Assembly: GCF_037975245.1 (NCBI RefSeq)
Contig: NC_092571.1
Span: forward strand, 3,365,001 to 3,429,000
Length of the DNA stretch: 64,000 nucleotides
Direction of reading: 5' to 3'
Origin: Apostichopus japonicus
Lineage: Eukaryota > Echinodermata > Holothuroidea > Aspidochirotida > Stichopodidae
Part shown: positions 12,109 through 25,596 of the stretch, in pieces
Layout of the letters: the number at the start of each line of letters is the position of its first letter
Position numbering within the stretch: position 1 is the first letter of the stretch
Notes under the pieces: model-generated
What the model was told of the DNA's origin: nothing
Databases searched by the model: none
What the model saw: only the letters and a program-made list of their open reading frames with translations
Made by a program: the position numbers and the translations under genes

Positions 12109-14696
12109 GTAAAAATGGGTTTCTACCTTTGTAACTATTTGTTATGTCTTTAACACGGTCACTTACGGATCTAATCCATTCGAGAGTTACCGTAAATCTT
12201 GCACTTTGTGGTATAATTGAGACACTGTATCGAGATAGCAGAAGTTTTGGGAAGCTACAGTTCACAAGCGAACATATTGGCTGCATGGGTTTGGATGAAA
12301 TAATGTTGATGTAGCATAAAATAACATATTGTGCCCTATGACGGTTTGAGTAGGGATGTGTGAATGAGAAGGATATCCAATGAAAGAGGTTCTCTTTGAA
12401 ACGAAGATGTTGCCGCATACGTCGTCTGAGAAAGTTATAGCACGTATGTATACATGCTCCCAAAAAAGTAGGCACAATTTGGCACAAAAATACTGTTACC
12501 ATGCAGTAGTTAATTATTAACTTTACATTTTCCGGTGGCAGAGCGGTTGTTCTCTGCTGATTTCAAACGCCATAGCTGGACTAACGCTTGTATGAAATAA
12601 ATGGGAAACGTGAAGAATTTGTTAAAGTTTTGATTTCAAGAAACGTGTCAGACTCAAACTGAACCTACTGTCTTCTTTTTCTTCTTTCAATAACGGTGCC
12701 TGTGGAACTGAAATATATTATGTAATCTGAAAATTGTCTTATCTATACTACGAATGAAAAAAAAAGTTGTAAAACCTGCAGAAAGTATTTTGAAATTAAA
12801 CTTGTAAATATGACATAAGCCTACATATCTCCTTATCAGACTTGTCACATGTCAGAGTCGACCCTTTTATTTTTACTGTCCAAATAAATGATAAAGGCGA
12901 TTATGAAAATCTGAGAAAGGCATAACAGAGAGATTAAAAGTCTGATTTTGAAAATAGAAGTGTGGAGGAAAACCCGGAACCTTCTAAAGCAGACAATTAG
13001 TGAATCAGTAGACGATTGTGTACCTAAGGCAAGTTTGAGAAATGGGAGAAACAATAAAAAACAATATGGATGACGGCAGCTGCAGTTTTAAAGGTTAAAG
13101 ATAAGCAGAAGGCATGGCAAAGCTATTTACAAACACAGAATGTGGACAACTACAACATTTACGCTAGGCTTAGAAACCAAGCAAGACGGGAGACTAGAAG
13201 AGCCTTGAATTTATAATTACATAGCCTCACAATGTAGCAAATGTATCAAATGTAGCCTAACAAAAGCCAAAGAAACTCTCTCTTTTAACTCTCTTTTAAT
13301 TTTTCACTAACTTCGACAGTGTTGGTTTTATGTTGAACTTTTGAGCGATGAAATGGCCGAAGGCCAGCAACATCGAAGTTGATGCTTATGCTGAAGATAA
13401 TGATTACTTGAGACGAAATGCTATATTGCACATCAGCAGCTGCAGCGCTTCAATTTAGGAGGATTTCCTATCCATCACTAATTCGTTTGGAATAGTTGAC
13501 AACTGGATAAACCCTTTCCGGAAAAGTATTGATTCATCCTAATGCCTGCAAGATCGTGTCGTTAGATCTTTCGAGTGTTACAATGTAAGCAAGGACTCGG
13601 TTCAAGCAACGGCCATTCATAAACAAACATTCTCTCGTAAATTAATGAATTGCATCGGATTCAATATCGTAAACAATCACATTGACGATTTTTGCAATAC
13701 TCTAAGTTTATATTATATGCAAGCAACGTTATACTATAACGAAGTATCACAGGATGTAATGGGAAATAAGGACTGAAGTTGCTTTCACATTGAAGATAAT
13801 ATAATAAAAACTTGTAAATATGAATCAAAGGAAGGCCAAATACTGTCAAAGTGAACATTTGGCGCAGGTGAGCTTCTGGTAGGTCGGTATTGAAGGAATA
13901 CGTGAAGCGGCATAATGTAACACTTTTAATACTTTTTGATAAACTAGAACTACGGTACTGTTATAGACAACGAAGTGCTAAGTGGCTTTGGAGACTACGT
14001 CATACCGTGCAATTCCCTATTGATGGGTAAATCAAATGAGGTTAAGTTTTCGCGTACTTGTACCTTGTATTAAGTCTGAGTAGATAATGACACACCAGTT
14101 CTTTCTTTGAAGATGCTGTTTGGATCGAAAGATCAGCCCCTCTAAGTTCTATACTAGAGTTTGCACAATTCGTGAATCATGAAATGGTATGTACACTTTA
14201 GAAAGTGCAGAGTTTGTAAGGTAATGTAATGTAAATATATTCTTTAAAGGCGCATTACATGTAAAAACATCTCAACGCGTCGTACAACATATACATTGGA
14301 AGCAATGAAATAAAATATTCAAAAGTTTAAATGTTGCCGTACATTTCCAGGAAAAAAACTCTCTTGCTTCTTAAAAAGGAGAAAGCGAATAGGTAAGCTA
14401 AACTTAAAGTAAATAAATAAGAGTAACTTATAACACTGCGAGAGTTTGAGAAGTGCTGTCCAGTTCGCACTTAAGTGCGATGGGGTCCGAATGATATTAA
14501 ATTATATGTCACGCACGAAGCTTGTGGATGATACAAAACCAAGATGTACACGGTAGCGTACTTACTACGACAATGTTTACAGTTATAAAACAATATCTCA
14601 GAACAGCATCATCATCATAGTTGGTGAGCCTGTTGACGCTTGATATGATTTCATTTCAGTAATTACAGATTTCTGCTTCTTTTTTCTTTCTCACAG
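12109..14696 (+). other. Receptor gene intron 2 (2.6 kb)
   Basis: Phase 0 intron between CAG|GTAAAA and TTTCTCACAG|. No mobile element, RNA gene or extra exon was recognised. The open frames inside are short and compositionally random. Confidence 0.75.
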
Positions 14697-15326
14697 AGCT
14701 TCTACGCAAATGAAGAAGAAAAAAGCAACTACGTAGGAAAGTCGCCGTTTGCCTGCACGTTATCATTACCATTTGGGCCATGGTTCAAAGATTTTAAAGC
14801 GATTTACTTGAATGTTGTTTTATTTTTTATTCCTGTAACAATAACAGGGTATCTGTTTACAAGTATTGTCGGATATGTCTGGCAAAACAATAGAGAAATA
14901 AACGTGCGGTTCAGCGATACATCGAGAAGTGTTAGAAATTCTCACTGGACGACTGCTAAGAGTCTATTGGCAGTATTTGTTGTCTTTTTGGTATGCTACT
15001 GCCCATTTTCGATTTATAACTTAGTTCAAAGATACATTCCAAACCTGTTACCAGCAATTGTCAAGAACGTGGCATTACTTCTGCCTTACGCAAACTCGTG
15101 TATGAATCCTGTGGTTTACAGTTTTACAAGTGTGCGCTTCCGGAGGTACTGCGCGCGTTTACTGTTGCCATTCATCGCGAAAACTACGTCCAATCTGCAA
15201 CATGCATTCGCGAGCGGCCATAGTGGAAGTCAGAAGTCGGATGAGAGACATGATCACAACGTTGCATATGTTTTTGAGCCAAAGAAGTATAACATGGACA
15301 CTAAAGCAGACGTGCAGCAACTTTAG
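14697..15326 (+). CDS. Class A GPCR, exon 3 (ECL2, TM5-TM7, tail)
   Basis: Last coding exon, residues 157-365, after a polypyrimidine acceptor (TTTCTCACAG|AGC). Extracellular loop 2 contains Cys176, the expected partner of Cys89. TM5 has Pro202. The third intracellular loop is short and basic. TM6 carries Phe-x-x-Cys-Tyr-Cys-Pro (Cys256 to Pro259) where most relatives have Cys-Trp-x-Pro. TM7 ends Asn293-Pro294-Val-Val-Tyr297. Helix 8 follows with Cys308 as a possible palmitoylation site, then a hydrophilic tail of about 50 residues and a TAG stop. Together the three exons give 1098 nt, a full-length receptor of 365 residues with all seven helices. Orthology is not assigned: the short loop 3 and overall character fit neuropeptide-type receptors, which is an inference. 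Confidence 0.93.
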   Translation, partial: SFYANEEEKSNYVGKSPFACTLSLPFGPWFKDFKAIYLNVVLFFIPVTITGYLFTSIVGYVWQNNREINVRFSDTSRSVRNSHWTTAKSLLAVFVVFLVCYCPFSIYNLVQRYIPNLLPAIVKNVALLLPYANSCMNPVVYSFTSVRFRRYCARLLLPFIAKTTSNLQHAFASGHSGSQKSDERHDHNVAYVFEPKKYNMDTKADVQQL

Positions 15327-15565
15327 TGGTGGAAAATGAATTGATTGACTTGCAATTTGACAGTTGCAGTTTTCATGTTACCGAATGATGTTTCCAAACT
15401 ACATACAATAGCTTGAAGGATATCAACGACGCAACCATCAAATGACGGTGTATTATGTTGGCTTTTTGTAAATCAATAACGTGTATTGGTGTCGCACATA
15501 TGAGACCACGGAAGATACAGTGCACAGAACGAAAATGTAACAAACTGAAACCACAAACGCGAACT

Positions 15566-15571
15566 AATAAA
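15566..15571 (+). terminator. Probable poly(A) signal of receptor gene
   Basis: AATAAA lies 240 nt after the receptor stop and is followed by an A-rich stretch. It is the first canonical hexamer in the presumed 3' UTR, so it is the likely cleavage signal. The cleavage site itself cannot be read from sequence. Confidence 0.55.
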
Positions 15572-15993
15572 AAAAGGACAATTCTATCGAAACATCCACA
15601 AGAACTTAAAGCTGGAAAAGTAAGCTCGATGAAAAGCCAAGAAATTGGTATTTGTTATCTTGGCAAACAAAATATCACATGAACTTCAGGCATAACCGAA
15701 GAAACTAAGAAAAATTCAAAATTTGCATTGCATTCAGCAACAAGTTTGTCCTCATAGCACCTACGGTCAAGTCCAGACGACCTGCTTAAAGATGCTTTTC
15801 TGATGGGAAAACCAGATAACCGTGAATTTGTTATTCCCTGAAGTATAATGGGAAATCTGAACATATGCTGGAAGATATTTTAAATACCAACAAGAATCGT
15901 TGATTTACGCTCTTTACGCCCTGCATTAAACGGGATAATAACCTACAAAATTGAGAAATATAGCACCATTTTGCATCTAGACATTCCTTAACT

Positions 15994-16064
<71 letters not shown>

Positions 16065-16077
16065 GTATATATATATG

Positions 16078-16142
<65 letters not shown>
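15994..16142. repeat. TA/TATG microsatellite
   Basis: About 149 bases of almost pure alternating TA with scattered TATG interruptions in the middle. It probably varies in length between individuals and may be assembled inaccurately. Confidence 0.97.
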
Positions 16143-16145
<3 letters not shown>

Positions 16146-16565
16146 TCTACGCGCCAACTTCAAACGCATGCCATACATGATAGAGATAGCATACTCTTTC
16201 TACCACAAACAAAAAGACGCAATGGCTTTATTTAATTCCATGGAGCCCAGCAAACACCTTTTAGGACAGTAAGTGTCAAACGGGATGAATTGCAGTACAA
16301 AAATTGCTGTCCTAAAACAGTGTTATTAAATTTACAGACTGTTGGACTTATTTCGATGCTTGTCCACTTCGTTAGATATAGGATGGAAAAGTTAAGAAAG
16401 GTGGAAGCTAAAAGACTACTCCACAGGATGGGGTTTTGAGGACATTATCAGATGTTTTGGGATCAATCTCATTAATCACAGCTGTTATTCGCCACTGCAG
16501 GATCTGAATATGAGTATATGTTAAAGTCACGTTGATGGAGTCACATATCCAAACTGCCATTGGAG

Positions 16566-16593
16566 TTATATATATATATATATATATATATAT
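16566..16593. repeat. Short TA microsatellite
   Basis: About 28 bases of alternating TA, similar in type to the long tract 0.4 kb upstream. Confidence 0.95.
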
Positions 16594-17891
16594 TTGATAC
16601 GCACTCAGGACGTAATCCCCACACAGTATGATTTGGCTAAACTCTAGTTCATCATCCAAAGGGGTTGTTTTATTTTTATGTCACCATTTGGGGTGTTTGC
16701 AGCGAATCAAACTTACATATGAGGCAAAAAAAATAGTCTAGTAATATTCGGTATATAACTAATGTTCTAAATTATGCTCATTGCCGTTTCATAATATATA
16801 TATCCATTTGCCTTTGTCGGTTAACTTTGCATTTAACAGGGCCTCTTGCTCTCAAGAATATCTCTTCCGAGACTTTCAGAAACACTAAATTATGTCGGGT
16901 TGGTTATCCTAATGACTAACAAGGCAAACACGTCACAAAACACAAAACAGGAGGCGTTTGGATGTTCAAGTCGTTTTTCTGCCGTGTACCAAGAAAATGA
17001 ATGAACCGCTGAATGAAGCATTTAGTGTCTAAAATGAATATATATTGCACTTCTGTATGGGGTTAATTACCTATATGTTCCGTTTACAAAATAGAAACAC
17101 CAGTCACCAAAGCATATAGGAAATAAATTTATTGTGAATTCGAAAAAGCGATTCAATTGTTAAGGTGACAAAGCAGTTCAGAAAACGAAAAGAAAATAAC
17201 AAATGATAGATAACAATATTTGGAAAACATGTATTTCAATTATATCGAACATGAGACGTCTTTAATGAGACGAACTAGATGTCCTTACAAAAATTACAAG
17301 TAAGAATAATCAAACTTGTGTCGATCTAACAGCGATGCGAGGTTGATGCAATGCTTCGTTCTTATTTATCCGACTAATAAAAAATATGTGTACATACACA
17401 TAGCAAACATGATCGTTTTGATAAACAAGTTAAAAAAAAACACTAAAGCAGGGTATGTGGTCAAGACAATGGCAGAAGATGAGCAAGCCACGTATCAATA
17501 CGTGCTTGCATTAGATATAGCTTGACCTGACCCGGCAGTAGTACGAATCGAACATGCGGAGACCGAATCGCTTAACGATTATTTTTCTATACTGGTTGAT
17601 GGTCTTGACTTTGATGGCGTATCATACAAAACACAACGGAAAGCAGCTTCAGCACTGACTTTTGATATCAATCACAACGCCGTGTTAATATGGGCATATC
17701 TAAAGTGTTGTGTCTTAACTTTGAGGTAATACAATTGTCTTAGATTTTGAATCCAAGATCACATTACATAACCAAATACTCATCTGTATGAGTAAGCATT
17801 CAATAATGCAGCGTCTCGGCGCGAAATCGGAAGCGTTTTGTTCTCTAACAATACTTGAATGGTAACAATATATTACAGACTCTGTCAACGT

Positions 17892-18397
17892 TCATTTTTG
17901 TTGATGTGTTCTTTCATGTTTTCGTAGATTGCTAACGTCTGAAAACCCTTTGCCACAAATTCCACATGCGTACGGCTTCTCACCTGTATGGCAACGTTGA
18001 TGCTTCTGACAATTACCACTCGTTTCAAATCTTTTGTGACAATACCGGCACTCGAAAGGTTTCTCGCCCGTGTGGTACCTCTCGTGGATTTTAAGTTCGC
18101 TACGATTGGCGAACGGTTTCATGCAGAACTCACAATGGAAACAAGTCTTGCCGGTATGGCGCGTCTCGTGGACCAAGTACATGGAACGATCGCTGAATTC
18201 CTTTCGACAATGACGGCAACGATATTGCTTATGCTGTTGTTTAGGGTCATGTATAACACGGCGACTCACATCCGAAGGTTTTACCCGGCTGTGTTCGACA
18301 TTGACTGCTTGAAATACTACAGGCTTCTGGTCCTCCGACGTGGTAAGTTGAATTCTTCGATCACCATCTTCACCACTGTCATGGAAGAATCGATGCC
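17892..18397 (-). CDS. C2H2 zinc-finger terminal exon Z1 (4 fingers)
   Basis: The most distal exon of the array, encoding about 168 residues. The acceptor is TTTGGTATAG|GGCATCG, after a long T-rich tract; the first two bases complete a split codon. An acidic and polar leader of about 50 residues precedes four fingers starting YRCRHC, FHCEFC, FECRYC and YACGIC. Linkers 2-3 and 3-4 are canonical TGEKP; the first is TGKTC. Fingers 2 and 4 keep the normal helix Leu, finger 3 has Cys there and finger 1 has Tyr. The exon ends Gln-Gln-Lys then TGA. The predicted role is sequence-specific DNA binding in the nucleus. It is a singleton, clearly diverged from groups A and B. Confidence 0.9.
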
Positions 18398-21300
18398 CTA
18401 TACCAAACAGAAAAAAACACAGTACGATTTGTCAGTAAGGTAATTGCCCAACCAGACTGGCCTTGAACAGATTACACACAGACACACGGACGGATCAGAA
18501 TGACACGGCTCCATTTGTTCTCTGAATCCCATATTCGTTCTCCGATACGGGAAATGAATTGATCCATTCTTCAAGCTTCTGAGAACATTATCGTCAATGT
18601 TTACTGATTATACTATACTTAGATATACATGACATCTAATAATTTGTTACAGGTCTATTTTCAGATGACAACAACGTTTGAATACATGTTAGAAGCGTCT
18701 TCAACCTACAAATCTGTCGGTTAACATTAGCTTCAAACTGCTTTTGAGTTGTTTTTGTGTAATGCTTTGATACCAATCGATCCCATCACAACGTAAAATC
18801 TAAGTCGATAATTTCTTTATAGGCAGTTACTTTTATTTCAAGTACAGTAAATAAAGAAGTGTCTGGACGATGAAATGTCGAATAAATTCATCGATTTATT
18901 TCGTACTCATAACCTTCCCTTTGGAGAAAAAGTAAAGCAAGATCATTAATAGTTTGACTAATTACAACAGTATTTTGTGGAATACTTTGTTTGTTCTAAG
19001 TGGGCAACCGAAAAGCAGATTTAAATTTTAAAATGGTTGAGATAAGAGAGTGGTAAGTGTTTTTTGCACTATACGAGGAATTGAAGCACGACGAAGATAC
19101 TGCATTCACTTGAAATAACCGCTCATTATAGTTAACGACTAATAAAATATGTAGTGGACAACCCAATTAAGAAAACTTATGAGTTGTCGTATCTCGCGAC
19201 ATCATTCGGCTTTACTTTTGTTCAGAGTATATATTTCCATAGAAACGCTTGAATAATCTTAAAGTACACGGAGTAAACATAGTGTATTATTGTACGAAGA
19301 CGCTCCTAAATAGTGCAACTTAGAAGTTCGAACTTCAGTATGTAATGTAGGCCAGACCTATTCGGCGTCTATACATCTGTATATTCCAAACCAATGAACT
19401 TCAAAGTTGCGAGAGAGAGAGAGCAATATACAAGTTCTGTGAAATGTGAGATGGTTTTACTGGCAATCTTAACTCAATGCATGATTGATGATGTCAAATT
19501 ACTGAGAAAAAGTGTCCTGTAGCCAAAGCATTCTTTGCCTGGAAATCGTCTGCATTTCTGACGAATAAAGCTAAGACGAGTTCAATATTTGGTTTCAAAA
19601 AGGAAAAGTTTCGACTTTACCTAAGCGGAACTACAATTGACATCATAGCTGTTGATACTCCTTGAATCTTTATCCTTAGATCATCAAGCGCACATCTGCC
19701 TTCAATAATACTGTCAAATGTCAAGAGGCAACCAAGACAGTAACTTAAGCTTAAGGTCAATTTTGCAATCTTAAAAAGAACCCTGAAGTACCTTGTCGAA
19801 GCTTGTAAGTAAATTGAGCAAGGATAAGATGGTAATAATGCATGCTGGCACCTGCAGCAATTCTCAAGACAAACTTCTTCCTTTTTTTAGAATTATTTAC
19901 GTGCATCTGAAGTCACAGATTATATAATTCTCAATTTCAGTGAAATCATCGTCTGAAATTGTTCGCTAGTGTACCATATTTACCACAGTAACCTTTGATG
20001 TCCCCCAACCCCAGCTTAGACATGGCACCGAAACTAATAACAACTATCAGAAGTGTTCTTGTAAAGATGACGTTATAGAAAAGAATTCAAATACCATTAT
20101 GCACTAGTTTCTTGCTTACAAGTATACTTAATTGATGCTCTTAAGGTGACAGCGTATCTAATTGTTATTTTTCTCTGAAGTTTTCAACGTACAATCTGGT
20201 TGGACTAACAACTTAGATATCTTTAGTGAACGCATTATTAACACGACCAACACTATTCATAGGATATGAAGCCTTTGCACACGAACCAAATTACTATTGA
20301 TTCAGTAAGTATGGCATGTTGATCTCTTGACCTTTGCAGAGCACAACTCCTTCAGCATGGGGTATAACAGAAACGGTCGCATACCATTTAACAGCAATAT
20401 GAAGTGATGGAATGGACCGGCTACAGCAATTATATAAAGCAGAGACAGGATTTTCCAAATTTGCTAATGGAAGCATCTGGCGTACAAGAGAAAGCAATAT
20501 ATATTTACAAATAAGCAAGAGGTAGGGGTGGGGTGGGGTTAGGGGAAACACGGGGGCTGCCGCAGGCTTGGGATGAACACCCTTACAATTACCCGTAGAT
20601 TAAAGGTGCATCGATATACAATTATAGGACTATTTTGAGCGTGTTTGTACAAAGTCTTACATTTCTCTTTCCAGTTTTCAATTCCTGCCATTGCCTTAAC
20701 TTTATCTTATCAAATCTTTGATTTAGTAATTTACGTTGAAATTAAAGATCTTTGCGCAAACCTTCCTTTAGTATAAAATACAGGACTTCATATGTAATCT
20801 TTCTACTTTCTTTTGAGAAACTATAAAAAGTGTTTTACATCAATCAGTCCATTCGTTTTGATTGGTGATAACTACTCATATAACAAAACAATTCGATTTT
20901 AATTTGTCAGAACAAAGAGTTAACTAGATAACTGATTGCAAACAGATGGGATGCTTTTTTAGATTGATCAATTCCGCACTCATTTAGATCAACGTCAAGT
21001 AAACATTGATGTAAACTAGCGCAAGCATACAACCCAATGATGTTGCACCCAATAAACCATTCCAAAGAGCTTTGAAAAGTTCTCATGGAAAAGTTTAAAG
21101 TTTAAAACTGCTTTCTATTGATCTCGAGATCCGTATCGAATATACCGAATATAAATTGTTGAATTGAGATATTTTAATTTGTAAATGGAGTTGGATGGCC
21201 AGGGAGAAGAACGAGGTATAAGTTTAAACTTAAGCATCACAGTTGCAGTCACATAGGCAAAGCTTTCCCACAAAATCTTCCCTCTTCGATCCACTTTGTA

Positions 21301-24300
21301 ATAAACAGCTACTGCTATTCGAACCATTTTCTTCTTATATTCGATTTTAAAATGGTACTGAGGCGTTGAATAGACTGTATTAAGCAAATGGGATTCACGT
21401 ATTTTTTTTTCAGTTAAATTTAAAAATGATAGCAAAATGTGGCGTTCAAGATTTTCCCCATCGTAACATTGCTTCATTTTTTAGTGCTACGAGTTTCTTA
21501 TAGAACACTGCTCACCAAATTCACCTCATCACTTAAATAAACGGTCTGAAACAAGACCAGTAGAAACCAGTTCTGACCTGGTAATTTACTATAGTAACGG
21601 TACCAGGACAACAAACCTGATTCTTACTTGAAACTCATATAGGTTAGGCGTAGTTACACTTGTTATTTGATATGAAATATAGTCAGCCAAATGCTCATGT
21701 CCTATAGACAGAAGCACACACTTGGCTTGAGAGTTATAACGACCAGTAGTCAACGCAAGATACTAACAATATGGTTTAAACTATTGCGACTTAATTTGTT
21801 TAAAATACAGTTTTGCAATTTATTTTTATCCGCAGTTAACACCATATAAACAGGATTATTAATGATAATAACGTTAAGAGAAATACGAGGCTGCAGGCTC
21901 ACATATCTGTTTTGCACTAATTACACATAACATAGGGAATGTGCCCTACATAGTTGGATCTGCCGACATAACGGTCCGGTATTTCCTCGTTAGTAGATGT
22001 TCATGGCCTTGCCCTACATGATGCAGCTCTTGCATGTGACTTTGCAAATTCATGGAGTAACAGAAGGATTTCAAGTAAATGTCTTAATGCCGGGATATTT
22101 AGATGACTTATAATATTTGCTCATGTACGGTTGATTTGCTACTTAACGGGAGCACTAATGTTAACGTTCTGTTGCGTGCGTAGTCACAAATTCCTCATTA
22201 ACCTGCTAAATCAGTCAGAAGTTGACAGTTACAAGAAACGTATACGTATAGGAAGATCAAATCAAATGTCTTAGGTATATATAGATCCAAGGACGAACTA
22301 TTTTGATAGAAAATGCTGTGTTCGCCACGATTTTGATTACGTAGTGATTTTGATGTTACTGACCAATTGCCGAACGAATCGTGTGGCTTGGGGGAGAGCT
22401 GGAGGACTGTTCTGGAACTTCGGATAATACCGTTGTAACTACAATACAAGGAGTGGCTTAATTGCTCTCAAGATCTGTAATCGAACGCAAATGTGATGGA
22501 GTTTTGAAAGGAACGTTGTCATTAACAATATACGAGTAAATATTTTCACAAATAAGGGAAGTCGACTGGAAAAGATATGTACAAACACTCGTCATTTTAC
22601 TAATAATTTACCAAGAAAGTTAGGGTCCGTTGATTTATTTATTCTTTTCGGCAATAACATTCTTAATTACAAGCACGTCATTTAAAGTCAACAATTTCCA
22701 CTAGCAAATTATTAAAAAAATTAACATATTCAAATCAACACTTTAGCAAACTTGCTGAAGGGCCGAACTTAACTTACTCTCTTGATTTAAATAATATATA
22801 TTCACCAGTATTTGATTGAAAAAGGAGGTTTCCTCTCGTAGAGTCGTATCCCAATTGCTGTATATTAAAGTCACAGATGCGGAATTGCATGGTTATTATT
22901 AAGGTACGAGAAAGGTGGTAAACTTCCAAATTTGTTAGCACTCTACTGACAGAAATGGACACACTTTGAGCTACAGCGCCATTGACAGTAAATATGTTGA
23001 TTAAAAATGATCCGAATAAAAGATAAGTTTCAATCAAAACGAAAACACTGACCGGGAAAATATAAATTAACTTGATAGAAAGACAAGTAGATTTTTTTTT
23101 TTTAATAATCAATACAGCAGCTTGCCTTGGGGCATCAAATGTCTAGAACTAACGTAAAAGTTACATCTTTCCGCCCAACTAGTCAACATTCATTACCGAA
23201 AAGTCGATTATATTATAACATTATCAACAATCCATCACCCATGGGTGACATTAGCAGTAGTATTCACATGCAAAGGCATCACTCAAAAGTGTTCACTTCT
23301 CTCCAATATGGCAAAGAAAACTCTGTGTGCTTCAGTATTGAATGATTTTGGAGAACTAATGAGAAACACAAAATGCTGATATAGCTCACAGCATTCCAAG
23401 AAAGTGTCGAGACAAGAGACACATTTCCATAACTGTGGAATTGAATCTGCAAAAGTCTATAGACCTATCTATAATCATGTACTTGGGCTCGCCAAATTTT
23501 ACCACAAAGGGTATGGTGTATCTTTATCCCGCTTACCCCCCCCCCCCCCCAGTCAACCATAACTTTCCCGTTCATCACAACTTCTTGAATAACTGTAGCT
23601 TCTCAGGATCACAGCCAGTCCCAAATTACGAATAGATCATTATTGAAACAGTATTATTTTTATTGCAGGTCATTCGTCGTTGGCATTTTCAGGATTTCAA
23701 ACTTCTGTTACTCAGAAATTACTGTAAAATTTATCACCTATATAGGGGTTTCGCATAAAACAATCTGTTTACATACAGACAATCTTTTTCTTAGGACTTC
23801 CTGTTGGGTTTTGTTAAGAGTGATTCAGGGAGCCTGCATTATTTACTTTAACACGAACTAACAAGGTGAACGGAATTAATTAAATTATAGCTACATTCCG
23901 AGTATTCATGACGCACTATAGGTCATCGAAGTTCAACTGCGTACTGGGCGATTGACATATTGCGATTGATATATTTGACTTTAAATGTCCATCATCTGTG
24001 AACCATGAAACTGTCAGGCTTATGATCCCATGATTCAATCAGACTTCACACGAAACCGAACAACTTCACAGGTAAATGATGCATACTGCAGCTTGAAACA
24101 TCAGAAAAGAACAACATGGTCGCCGCTGAGCTAACGTGCCTGATCACAATACAGAACAAATGCTCGAACACCGCAAAACCAAAAAAAGGTCTCCGAAGAA
24201 ATGTTCGTACAAGCGAGAACGGGACCTTAAAAATATTGCCACCAAATATAACATCAGATCGAAGAAACTTTCGTAACATTCCAAACATCCTTGATCAGTT

Positions 24301-25012
24301 TAATTAGTCAGAACTTTCAGAAAGGTACAACAGAAAACTTACTTAATCAGTTTTAGCACTGTACAATATGGAATCAATGCCGATGATTTTAAGCAAATTC
24401 GTATATTTCCTGCACATTCTATATTTTATTTTATGAATACTCAAGGAATCCAAACAACAACAGCACTTGGCTTTCCATCTATAACTGTCCCTAGTACTTG
24501 TTGACTTTCATCAACCCGAGATGTCTCAAGATGGTTGGGTATTATATATGTATAATATTATGTACAAAGTAACCAAGTTCAAGTCAGCAGTATTTTAATG
24601 ATGACACAGGCTTCCTGCAATCCTGCTACTCCATATCTTTGCTACGCCACAGTTTCAGCAAATGTTATATCAGTTACACTACATTAATAATTGAACATGA
24701 TAAGTACAGGTGTGCTTGCACTCTGTACCGTCGTGGAGGAATTTTCCGGTGGCTGAAGTTGATTGCTTAAAAAAAAAGTGTTGAAAAGCTTCTCCATCTT
24801 TAAGTCCATACCACATCCTTATAATACCTAATTTGGTAAAGATACAATTTTGGGGTTTAATTTGGAACGGCACTGTTGTCAACTGACAGTGTGAAATATT
24901 TTTCATTTTTGAGTGAGTTTTACATTTTCTGTCATCGGAGAATCCCTTTAAAGCGCGCGAAAAGAGCTCATGCCCTGTATATGACTATAAATTTAAGTGA
25001 TTGGCGATGCGA
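18398..25012. other. 6.6 kb spacer, no exon recognised
   Basis: The largest gap in the array, probably intron. Frames such as 21115-21477 (120 codons, -) have no recognisable domain and no supporting splice signals, so I do not call them. It contains one short GA run near 19420. A C15 run lies at 23536-23550. Confidence 0.5.
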
Positions 25013-25596
25013 TTACACAGTAGGTTCTGGTGGCATCGTTTCTCTTGACCGACTCTGAGCCACCAGCATTGCATTGGTATGTTTTATAACATGACCCTTT
25101 AGAGAACGTTGTGTCGTGAACGCACGTCCACAGATGTGACAGACGAAGGGTTTTTCTCCCGTATGGCGTCTTTCGTGCTTCCTACAGTTACTGCTCGTGA
25201 TAAAGCACATATCACAAAACCGGCACTTGAATGGCTTCTCTCCCGTATGACAACGTTCATGGATTTTGCAATTGCTGCTACTTGCGAATTGCTTTCGACA
25301 ATAACGACAGCTGTAAGGTTTCTCCCCAGTATGTTTACGCTCATGGGTAGTCAAATTTGAACGCAATCTGAAACACTTCCCACAATGAGTGCAACGGTGG
25401 AGTTTCTTGCCCATGTGCACGCTCTCGTGAATCAGTAGCTGTTCCCGATCTCGGAAGTCCATGCCACAGAGTCTGCAGTTTAAATTTTTGGTTATCTGAT
25501 TGATTGGTTGAGGTTCAAGAGTGGACGGAAACACTTCCTGTCCAGATCCTGCAAGAGCTGGAATCCTTCCTACCCGACTCTTTCCGCTCCAACTAC
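25013..25596 (-). CDS. C2H2 zinc-finger terminal exon Z2 (5 fingers)
   Basis: The longest exon of the array, about 194 residues. The acceptor is TTACTTCCGTAG|GTAGTTGG. The frame is open from there, giving a Ser/Gly/Arg-rich leader, although no ATG is present. Five fingers begin LNCRLC, HRCTHC, YSCRYC, FKCRFC and FVCHIC. The linker after finger 1 is MGKKL; the others are TGEKP. Fingers 3 and 4 have Cys at the helix position normally held by Leu; fingers 1, 2 and 5 keep Leu. A 20-residue tail after finger 5 ends Glu-Pro-Thr-Val, then TAA. This is the only five-finger exon in the array. Confidence 0.9.

Larger units (their letters stand above)
15572..17891. other. Convergent intergenic region
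   Basis: Lies between the 3' end of the receptor gene (+) and the last zinc-finger exon of the array (-), so two transcription units converge here. It contains a long TA microsatellite and a shorter one. No coding or RNA gene was recognised. The Tyr-Ile open frames across the microsatellites are artefacts. Confidence 0.65.

Noticed and set aside
16009-16272. Tyr-Ile-rich open frames
   Set aside because: Artefacts of the TA microsatellite on both strands.
21115-21477. 120-codon minus-strand open frame
   Set aside because: No recognised domain, AT-rich composition and no convincing splice or promoter context; length alone is not enough.
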